The position numbers and the translations under genes were made by a program. From assembly GCF_018274385.1 (NCBI RefSeq), contig NZ_JAAFYZ010000050.1, positions 1 to 55,193 of the forward strand: a stretch of DNA of 55,193 bases. Reading direction: 5' to 3'. Below, piece after piece: positions 48,811 to 55,193 of the stretch; position 1 is the stretch's first letter; each line of letters begins with the position of its first letter. The stretch is from Catenulispora pinistramenti (GTDB lineage Bacteria; Actinomycetota; Actinomycetes; Streptomycetales; Catenulisporaceae). The notes under the pieces are model-generated. The model was not told where the DNA came from, ran no database searches, and saw only the letters and a program-made list of their open reading frames with translations.

Positions 48811-51480
48811 TTGGACACGACGACAGTGAACGAGCGTGGCAGCGCCGTCATCCACCTGGACCGGGTGGACAAGCCCGACGACCAGGTCCTGGGCGGCAAG
48901 GCCGCCCGCCTGGCCGAACTCACCGCGGCCGGACTGCCGATCCCGCCGGCGTTCTGCGTCAGCACCGCGGTGTTCCAGCAAGCACTGGAGCACCTCGGCA
49001 TCGATGAGGCAGGCGGCAGCGAACCCGGGCCCGTACTGCGCCGCCGCGTCTTGGACGGCACCCTGCCCGCGGCGGTCACCGAGCCGATCCTGGCCGCCTA
49101 CGCCGAGCTGGGCAGTCCCCGTGTCGCGGTGCGATCCTCCGCGGTCCGTGAGGACTCGGCGGGGCAGTCGTTCGCCGGCCAGCACGACACGATCCTCGAT
49201 GTCGCCGGAGACGAGGAGCTGATCGAGGCGGTCAAGGAATGCTGGGCCTCCCTGTGGTCCGACCGGGCGCAGGTCTACCGCGACGGTCCGGAGCAGGCCG
49301 GTGCGATCGCCGTGATCGTCCAGGAGATGATCCACGCTGATGTCAGCGGAGTGCTGTTCACGACCGATCCGGTCAGCCCGCGGCCGCACCAGATGGTGGT
49401 CGAGGCGTGCTGGGGCCTGGGCGAGGGCCTGGTGTCGGGCAAGGTCCCGTCGGACTGGTTCCTGCTTGACGAGCGCACCATGTCGCCGGTGGAGCAGGAG
49501 ATCCGTTACAAGGTCACCAAGTGCGCACCGCTGGAGCCCGGCCGGATCGGCATCACCAAGGTCGATGAAGCCGACCGCAACCTCCCGTGCCTGACACGCG
49601 ATCAGCTGGAGGAACTCGCCAGGCTGGCGGTCTCGGTCCGCACCTACTACCAGGCTGAGCAGGACCTGGAGTGGGTGCTGAAGGACGGCCGCTTCCACCT
49701 CCTGCAGGCCCGTCCGATCACCACCCGCCCGCAGCGCACCGACCGCAACCGGCTGTACGTCACCGAGCAGCCGCGGCCGATCGCCGAGGGCACGCTGTGG
49801 TCCCGGATGGACATCGGCGAGATCTTCACGGGGATCATGTCCCCGCTGGGCCAGTCGTTCGCCCGCTACTACCAGGCGAATGTCCACACCGACTGTGCGC
49901 GGGCGGTCGGGGTGCTCGATCCCGGCGACCCGGACCTGCACATGGGCTACCTGCAGGGTCACATCTACCTCAACATCTCGTTCACCTCCTACATGCTCGG
50001 GCAGTGTCCGCCGACCCGCGACCAGCGGCACTTCACCGCCCGGTTCGCCAGTGAGGAGGCGGACCTGAGCAGCTATCACAACCCCTTCGGGTCCTTCCCC
50101 GGCGGCAGTGAGGGCCGAGCCGCGCTGACGCACTGGCTCCGGTGCACCGCGGTGGAGATGGCGCAGATGAAGCGCCGCGCGAAGCGGATGGTCCGCTCGC
50201 GCGAGTACGAGTTCGACCGGGCCCGCGCCCTGGATCTGACCCGGCTGAGCCGCCGCGAGCTCGACGCCGAGATGAGCCGCTACCTCGGCTACTTCCACGA
50301 CATGCATGTCGGCTACATGCCCTACTACATCAACGCGTTCGGCTTCTACGGGGTTCTGGCCGAACTGTGCGCGAAGTGGCTCGGCAAGGACGGCCACAAC
50401 CTGCAGAACCGCGTCAAGACCGACATGTCGAGCCTGCGTACCGTCGAGTCGGCCCGGGACATCTGGGTCGTGGCGCAGGCCGCCAAGGACCGGCCGGCAG
50501 TCATGCGCCTGATCCGCGAGACCCCTTTCGAGACACTGCCCGCCGCCCTGCTCGCCGACGATGCGGGACGGGAGTTCTGGAAGCACCGGGTCGAACCGTT
50601 CCTACGCGCCAACGGCACCCGTAGCCACCAGGAGATGGAACTGACCCACCCGCGGTGGATCGACGACCCCTCATACGTGTTCCAGATGATCCGCCGCTAC
50701 GCGGAGGACGGCTTCTCCATCGACGAGATCCTCGGCCGCAGCCGCGCCTACCAGGACGGCGACGCCGCCGCGGTGCTGACCCGGCTGCCGCGCACGAAGC
50801 GCACGGTGATCGAGAAGGTCATCGCGATGTACGTGCAGTGCAGCGAACTGCGGGAGACCGCGCGGATGTCGATGATCACCTCGATCTGGCTGGTCCGCAA
50901 CGTGGTCTACGAGGTGGGCCGCCGGCTGATCGCCGCCGGCGTGCTGCGCTCGCCGGACGAAGTGGCCTACCTCGACTTCGCGGACGTGCTCACCTACCTG
51001 TCAGGCTCCGACGAGCCGCAGGAGGTCTTCTCCCGTGTCCGCCTGGAGGAGGCACGCCGCGAGTTCCAGTACGTGCGCCGGCTGCCCGAACCCCCGCTCA
51101 CACTGATCGGCGAGCACGATCCCACGCGGGCCGTGGTGCCGGCTCCGGACGGCGCGCGCCTGGAGGGGCTGGCCGCGAGCCCGGGACGCGTGGTGGGCCG
51201 GGCGCGGGTCATCGAGGATCTGGTCTGGCAGGCCGACGAGTTCCAGGCCGGCGAGATCCTGGTGACCCGCTTCACCGACGCGTCCTGGACGCCGTTGTTC
51301 GCCATCGCCGGCGCAGTGGTGACCGACATCGGGTCGATGCTCTCGCACAGCTCCATCGTGGCCCGTGAGTTCAACGTGCCCTCGGTGGTCAACACCAAGC
51401 AGGCCACCCGCCGCATCGCCACCGGCGACATGGTCGTGGTCGACGGCGACGCCGGCGTGGTGGAGGTCGTCGAGGGCTGA
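48811..51480 (+). CDS. redH: Prodiginine condensing enzyme, PEP-synthase-like (RedH)
   Basis: This 889-residue protein has a PPDK-type ATP-grasp N-terminal part (VLGGKAARLAELTAAGLPIP, RVAVRSSAVREDSAGQSFAG, DVSGVLFTTDPVSPRPHQMV, FHLLQARPIT) and a C-terminal swivelling domain whose phosphorylatable His is H846 in GSMLSHSSIVAREFNVPS. It matches RedH/PigC, which joins methoxy-bipyrrole carbaldehyde to 2-undecylpyrrole in an ATP-dependent step. I chose the TTG at 48811 because a perfect AAGGAGG lies 8 nt upstream; the in-frame GTG at 48775, overlapping the redI stop, is the alternative and would add 12 residues. Confidence 0.92.
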   Translation: MDTTTVNERGSAVIHLDRVDKPDDQVLGGKAARLAELTAAGLPIPPAFCVSTAVFQQALEHLGIDEAGGSEPGPVLRRRVLDGTLPAAVTEPILAAYAELGSPRVAVRSSAVREDSAGQSFAGQHDTILDVAGDEELIEAVKECWASLWSDRAQVYRDGPEQAGAIAVIVQEMIHADVSGVLFTTDPVSPRPHQMVVEACWGLGEGLVSGKVPSDWFLLDERTMSPVEQEIRYKVTKCAPLEPGRIGITKVDEADRNLPCLTRDQLEELARLAVSVRTYYQAEQDLEWVLKDGRFHLLQARPITTRPQRTDRNRLYVTEQPRPIAEGTLWSRMDIGEIFTGIMSPLGQSFARYYQANVHTDCARAVGVLDPGDPDLHMGYLQGHIYLNISFTSYMLGQCPPTRDQRHFTARFASEEADLSSYHNPFGSFPGGSEGRAALTHWLRCTAVEMAQMKRRAKRMVRSREYEFDRARALDLTRLSRRELDAEMSRYLGYFHDMHVGYMPYYINAFGFYGVLAELCAKWLGKDGHNLQNRVKTDMSSLRTVESARDIWVVAQAAKDRPAVMRLIRETPFETLPAALLADDAGREFWKHRVEPFLRANGTRSHQEMELTHPRWIDDPSYVFQMIRRYAEDGFSIDEILGRSRAYQDGDAAAVLTRLPRTKRTVIEKVIAMYVQCSELRETARMSMITSIWLVRNVVYEVGRRLIAAGVLRSPDEVAYLDFADVLTYLSGSDEPQEVFSRVRLEEARREFQYVRRLPEPPLTLIGEHDPTRAVVPAPDGARLEGLAASPGRVVGRARVIEDLVWQADEFQAGEILVTRFTDASWTPLFAIAGAVVTDIGSMLSHSSIVAREFNVPSVVNTKQATRRIATGDMVVVDGDAGVVEVVEG

Positions 51481-51537
51481 GCCCGGCCCGCCTCTCGTCG
51501 GCGCCCGCCGTCCTTTCCCACCTACTTCCCGCATCCC

Positions 51538-51568
51538 GACCCGGGCACCGCCTGTCGGTGCCCGGGTC
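51538..51568. terminator. G/C-rich hairpin between redH and redG
   Basis: GACCCGGGCACCG and its exact complement flank the loop CCTGT, giving a 13-bp perfect stem. No T tract follows. It lies 57 bp after redH and 19 bp before the redG start, so it may be a partial terminator or a stability element that lowers redG expression relative to the upstream genes. Confidence 0.6.
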
Positions 51569-51586
51569 CGAGAAGGAGACAGCACA

Positions 51587-52690
51587 ATGATTCCCGATCA
51601 GTGGTACGCGATCACGCGCTCCCAGGACATCCGCAATGACCGGCCCGTCGGTGTCCGACGGCTCGGCATGGACCTCGTCCTGTGGCGCTCGACCGACGGC
51701 ACGCTGGTGTGCCAGTCCGCACGCTGCCCCCACAAAGGCGCGAACATGGCCGACGGCCGGTTGCGCGGCGACACGCTCGGCTGCCCCTACCACGACTTCC
51801 GTTTCGACGCGGACGGTCAGTGCGTCCTCGCGCCCTGCCTGGGCTCGGAGGCCAGGATCCCCAAGTCGATGCGCCTGGACACCCACGTGGTGCGGGAGGA
51901 GGCCGGGCTGATCTGGCTGTGGTGGGGACGGCGGACCGAGCCCCTGCCCGAGGTGCAGATCCCGCCGGAGGTGCGGGACAAGCCCGAGCTGTACGCGACG
52001 TCCAGCTGGTCCCAGCCGGTCAACTACACCCGGTACATCGAGAGCCTTCTCGACTTCTACCATGTGCCGGTCGTGCACCGGGACCACTGGTTCAACTGGT
52101 TCGACTACGTGGGATGGAGCGGCACCGCCAAGCACCTCGGGCTGGACGGCAGGCGACGCTACTTCGCCATGACCAAGGTCGAGAACAGCCGCCTGTCGGT
52201 CGACGGCACCACGCTGCGCCACGACTTCGACCTGTGCCAGGAGGGCGACCCGACCAACCGGGCGCCGATGAACGTCACCTTCACGTTCCCGGGCATGGTG
52301 CACATCCACACCGAGCCCTTCGACGTCACGATCTGGATGACCCCGATCGACGAGGAGCACACCCAGGTTCTGTTCCGCTGGTACGAGGACGCGCATCTGA
52401 AGAAGGCGCTGCGGTTGCCGGCTTTGCGGCGGCTGATCCCGCGGATGGCGCTGTTCGCGCAGAAGCGGGTCCAGGAGGTGCAGGACATGCGGGTGGTCCG
52501 GCAGATCCAGCCGCGCGTCACCGGTCGGCAGGTGAACCGCTTCGTGGCGGTCGATGAGCTGAACGCCAAGTACGTGGTGATGCGCGACCAGCTGAAGAAG
52601 CAGGCCGGGGTCACGCCGGACGAGACCGACGGGGCGTACCGCGTCGATGACGCCGATCTGGGAGCGGACCTATTCGCCCCTTCGGAGTGA
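51587..52690 (+). CDS. redG: Rieske oxygenase-like carbocyclase (RedG)
   Basis: This 367-residue protein has an N-terminal Rieske [2Fe-2S] domain with C47 and H49 in CPHKG and C66 and H69 in CPYHDFRF. The catalytic domain has D156, H159 and H164 in DFYHVPVVHRDH, the candidate mononuclear iron site. RedG and McpG cyclise undecylprodigiosin oxidatively to streptorubin B or metacycloprodigiosin; the ring size here cannot be predicted by eye. The ATG has AAGGAG upstream. It is separated from redH by a 106-bp gap with a hairpin. Confidence 0.88.
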   Translation: MIPDQWYAITRSQDIRNDRPVGVRRLGMDLVLWRSTDGTLVCQSARCPHKGANMADGRLRGDTLGCPYHDFRFDADGQCVLAPCLGSEARIPKSMRLDTHVVREEAGLIWLWWGRRTEPLPEVQIPPEVRDKPELYATSSWSQPVNYTRYIESLLDFYHVPVVHRDHWFNWFDYVGWSGTAKHLGLDGRRRYFAMTKVENSRLSVDGTTLRHDFDLCQEGDPTNRAPMNVTFTFPGMVHIHTEPFDVTIWMTPIDEEHTQVLFRWYEDAHLKKALRLPALRRLIPRMALFAQKRVQEVQDMRVVRQIQPRVTGRQVNRFVAVDELNAKYVVMRDQLKKQAGVTPDETDGAYRVDDADLGADLFAPSE

Positions 52691-52739
52691 GGCGTCCGCG
52701 TGACACAGACCGTCGCCGGCGCTAAGCTGTGAGTCATTG

Positions 52740-52791
52740 GGCAAACGCCCAAGGCGATCGGCCAAGGCAAACGCCTAAGGCGATCGCCCAA
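52740..52791. promoter_or_regulatory. 26-bp tandem repeat upstream of the cluster TetR gene
   Basis: Two adjacent 26-bp units (52740-52765 and 52766-52791) differ at two positions. Each contains GGCAAACGCC and GGCGATCG. The second holds the palindrome GGCGATCGCC (52779-52788), and TTGGGC-AAAC-GCCCAA at 52737-52752 forms an inverted repeat across the start of the first. This is the only clear operator-like structure near the TetR gene and is a likely binding array for it. Confidence 0.6.
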
Positions 52792-52869
52792 CTCGATCGT
52801 GAAACGGACGGCGGGCCGCCGACGAGCGGCGGCCCACACCGGCCGGTGATTACGGAGCAGCAGAAGCAG

Positions 52870-53463
52870 ATGACACCGACTTCAGTGGAGCGGGGCCAGG
52901 AGACCAGGGCACGGCTGATCGCCGCCGCCGGCCAACTCATCGTCGAGGAGGGATGGGGTGCGGTGACCACGCGCAAACTGGCAGCCCGGGCGGACGTGCG
53001 TCCCGGCCTGGTCCACTACCACTTCGGCACGGTCACCGACCTCCTGGTCGAGGCCTCCTTGGCGACCGTCGAGCGCGAGGTCGGGATAGTGATGGGCATG
53101 CTCGCCCAGGCCCCTGCCGGCCCGCAGGGCGTCGAAATGGCGGTGACGGGGATGGCGCAGTACTCGGCCGACCCCGCCTCGACCGTCCTGACCAGCGAGA
53201 TGCTGCTCGCCGCCACCCGGAACGAGCGCCTGCGCACGGGGCTTGCCACCTTGCAGGGCACGTGGCTCCAGGCGGTGGCGCAGTGGCTCGGCGAGCACGG
53301 CCTGACCGCGGACCCGGAGCCGACGGCGCTGGTCCTCGGCGCCCTGTTGGACGGCCTGGTCCTGCACCGCCTGGTCGACCCGGAGCTCGCGGTGCCGATC
53401 GACGGCCCGCTGCGCCGGCTGGTCGGCCTGCCCGAGGCGACGAACCGACCGGCCACCCCCTGA
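52870..53463 (+). CDS. TetR-family regulator inside the prodiginine cluster
   Basis: This 197-residue repressor has a helix-turn-helix of the AcrR type: RARLIAAAGQLIVEEGWGAV, TTRKLAARADVRPGLVHYHF, followed by TVTDLLVEASLATV. The C-terminal ligand domain has LVLGALLDGLVLHRLVDPEL. I chose the ATG at 52870; a GTG at 52846 in the same frame is possible and GGAGCAG lies between them. It stands between redG and redX, where S. coelicolor has no TetR gene, and is preceded by a 26-bp tandem repeat. It may sense a prodiginine or precursor and control redX or the whole cluster. Confidence 0.85.
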   Translation: MTPTSVERGQETRARLIAAAGQLIVEEGWGAVTTRKLAARADVRPGLVHYHFGTVTDLLVEASLATVEREVGIVMGMLAQAPAGPQGVEMAVTGMAQYSADPASTVLTSEMLLAATRNERLRTGLATLQGTWLQAVAQWLGEHGLTADPEPTALVLGALLDGLVLHRLVDPELAVPIDGPLRRLVGLPEATNRPATP

Positions 53464-53532
53464 CCGACGGCCGGGGTTCCCCGTCCCCGGCCGTCTGAGC
53501 CACTCAACCGACCGCGAAGGAGCTGCTCCGCC

Positions 53533-55193
53533 ATGGACCTTCCCCCTAGCGAGCCTGTCGCGATCGTCGGAATCTCGGCGCTGTACCCTCGCGCCCGCGG
53601 TGTCGAGGCGTTCTGGGATCTGGTGACCACCACGCGGTTGCGCTGCGCCTGCACCGATCCTCCGGCCGGCCAGGACAGCGCGGGCCGCCCGACCCCGCCG
53701 CACGGCCTGCTCGACATCGAGGTCGATGTGGCCGCCTTCAAGATCCCGCCGGCGCAGTCGGCTTCGATGACCCGGATGCAGAAGCTCATGCTTGAGGCTT
53801 CCCGGCAGGCTCTGAGCGACGCGGGTCTGACCGACCGGCCGATCCGCGGTGACCGCTTCGACGTGATCGTCGGCGTCTGCGCCGGACTGGACCGGCAATA
53901 TCTCAATGCACTGAGGATCGAGGCGCAGCGCCTGGCCCACGATCTGCGCTCCGCCGGACAGGACGGTTCGGACCCGGACGTCGGCTGGGAACTCGGGCCG
54001 GACCCCGGCTCGGACCTCGGGCCGGCCGCCGAAGCCGCGGCATCGGAGCTGCTGGAACTGCTCGGGCCCCGCCTGGCCGGGTCGCCCCATGACCGGGTCG
54101 GCGAGATGGCCAGCACCATCCCCGCGCGGATCGCGAGCGTCTTCAAACTCCGAGGCAGGACCGTGGCGCTGGAGGCCGCGGACGGCACCTCGCTCGTCGC
54201 GCTCGCCCACGCGGTCGGCGCTCTGCGCCGCGGCGACTCGGACACGGTGCTGGTGGTCGCGGGCCAGCAGCGGGAGAGCGGCCTGCTGGCCGGTGCCCTG
54301 GACGCCAAAGGCCTGACTTCGGCCTGCGGCCACCCCTTCGCCGGGCCGGGCGAGGGGTTCACCTTGGCCGAGGGCGTGAGCGCGGTGCTCCTCAAACGAC
54401 TGTCCGACGTGGCCGAAGAAGACCGGGTCCACGCGGTGATCCGCGGCTGCGCTCTGGGACAGGACCCGCGTCCGGGCACCTTCCGATACTCGGTCTCGGC
54501 CGAACACCGCCGGGAGGTCGCCGAACTGGCCTACCGGGACGCGGACGTGCCCACCGACTCCATCGGCTTGGTGGAGTGCTTCGGATCCGGCTTCCGCAGT
54601 GAGACACAGGCCGAACTCACGGCACTGTCAGGCCTCTACACGGGCTCGCCGACCGAGGCGGTCCTCGGGAGCATCCGCGACCGCCTCGGCCACACGTTCG
54701 CCAACGCGGGCCTGGCCAGTGTGATCAAGGTGGCTCTCGCGCTCAGCCACGGCACTCTGCCGCCTGTGTGGTCGCCCGCCGGCGCCCCGCCGCCTCCCGG
54801 CTCCGGGTTCCGGTTCCTGGCCAGCGCACAACGCTGGGAACAGTCGGCGTCGCCGCGCCGGGCCGCTGTCAGCGGCGCGTCGCTGACCGGGATGCTGGCC
54901 CATTTCGTCCTGGAGGAACACCAGGCCGTCCCGGTCCCACCCGGGGGTCGGCCGGTACGTCGGCCGGTGCGCGTCCGGGAGGGCGAACCGGTGGCGGTCA
55001 TCAGCTGGGGCGCGCACTTCGCCGGTGCCACCGGGCCCGCGGCCGTGTGGGACGTGTTCCGCTCGGGACGGGACCGCATCGGCCCCCTGCCGACCCGGAT
55101 CCTGGACCGGGAGATCTACTTCGACCCCTCTGCGCTCAGCCTCACCCATACCTACACCGACCAGGGCTCGCCCGCCCCGGTCCCGGCCGCCCC
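53533..55193 (+). CDS. redX: RedX-like double ketosynthase, truncated by the window edge
   Basis: From the ATG on 53533-53535 the frame is open to the right edge (553 complete codons). Residues about 8-460 form a first ketosynthase-fold domain lacking catalysis: the Cys position is D217 in LEAADGTSLVALA, the first His is F350 in VECFGSGF, and only H387 in RLGHTFANAG remains. A second ketosynthase begins near residue 487 (EPVAVISWGAHFAGATGPAA). RedX/PigJ have this double-KS form, with a decoy first KS and an active second one, and catalyse decarboxylative condensation of pyrrolyl-RedO with malonyl on RedN. The active domain lies off the window. AAGGAG precedes the start. Confidence 0.85.
   Translation, partial: MDLPPSEPVAIVGISALYPRARGVEAFWDLVTTTRLRCACTDPPAGQDSAGRPTPPHGLLDIEVDVAAFKIPPAQSASMTRMQKLMLEASRQALSDAGLTDRPIRGDRFDVIVGVCAGLDRQYLNALRIEAQRLAHDLRSAGQDGSDPDVGWELGPDPGSDLGPAAEAAASELLELLGPRLAGSPHDRVGEMASTIPARIASVFKLRGRTVALEAADGTSLVALAHAVGALRRGDSDTVLVVAGQQRESGLLAGALDAKGLTSACGHPFAGPGEGFTLAEGVSAVLLKRLSDVAEEDRVHAVIRGCALGQDPRPGTFRYSVSAEHRREVAELAYRDADVPTDSIGLVECFGSGFRSETQAELTALSGLYTGSPTEAVLGSIRDRLGHTFANAGLASVIKVALALSHGTLPPVWSPAGAPPPPGSGFRFLASAQRWEQSASPRRAAVSGASLTGMLAHFVLEEHQAVPVPPGGRPVRRPVRVREGEPVAVISWGAHFAGATGPAAVWDVFRSGRDRIGPLPTRILDREIYFDPSALSLTHTYTDQGSPAPVPAA

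Noticed and set aside
52729..52869. Longer N-terminus for the cluster TetR regulator starting at 52729
   Set aside because: The extension would translate the tandem operator repeats; TetR proteins normally start just before the first HTH helix, as from 52870.

Overview
This window is chromosomal DNA from a high-GC filamentous actinomycete. The evidence is pervasive third-position G/C, frequent GTG and one TTG start, GTGA/TGATG stop-start overlaps, dense one-component regulators (HxlR, MarR, TetR, AraC), a PknB-type kinase, CW_binding_2 cell-wall repeats and a red-type prodiginine cluster. The gene types fit Streptomyces, Catenulispora or their relatives; I cannot assign a genus.

The left half (1-29.0 kb) is accessory DNA in which intact genes alternate with gene debris. 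It opens with the tail of a peptide ABC-transporter ATPase, a broken metal-binding protein next to a CsoR-like operator, and a stand-alone condensation-domain protein. Next comes a large secreted three-part protein: a CdtB-like nuclease, two ricin-type lectin domains and a GH18 chitinase (2768-6025). Several regulator/target units follow: HxlR with an epoxide-hydrolase-like enzyme; a frameshifted HxlR with a quinone oxidoreductase; AraC with a deazaflavin-type reductase and an aldo/keto reductase; and MarR with a complete P450/ferredoxin/ferredoxin-reductase chain whose two promoters share one palindromic operator. Also present are a PknB-like kinase, an ECF-like sigma factor with an overlapping partner gene, and a secreted beta-helix/CW_binding_2 protein. 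Fragments of DUF4240, RmlD-like, aldo/keto reductase, LysR and ABC-ATPase genes lie between them. A 1.35-kb structure (25487-26839), made of two ~500-bp arms in inverted orientation with four copies of a ~67-bp element, separates this part from a TetR gene, a MarR gene and a metallo-hydrolase gene.

The right half (29069 to the right edge) is a prodiginine (undecylprodigiosin-type) cluster. A leftward operon encodes a RedV-like nitroreductase, a RedU phosphopantetheinyl transferase, a kinase-fold protein and a small membrane protein. A rightward operon runs redP-redQ-redR-redO-redN-redM-redL(K)-redJ-redI-redH, then redG, a TetR gene and redX, which runs off the window. By analogy with the S. 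coelicolor red and Serratia pig pathways, RedP/Q/R make a dodecanoyl-type chain and RedL extends it and condenses it with glycine. RedK then gives 2-undecylpyrrole. RedM/O load proline; RedX/N, with RedV and RedI, build the methoxy-bipyrrole carbaldehyde. RedH joins the halves and RedG may cyclise the alkyl chain. No redW, redY, redF, redD or redZ homologue is seen, so the cluster probably continues to the right.

The most notable features are a RedL-RedK fusion in one 2575-residue protein, an extra carrier-like domain in it with Tyr in place of the phosphopantetheine Ser, the CdtB-lectin-chitinase protein, the 1.35-kb inverted repeat, and a kinase-fold protein of unknown role in the prodiginine cluster.
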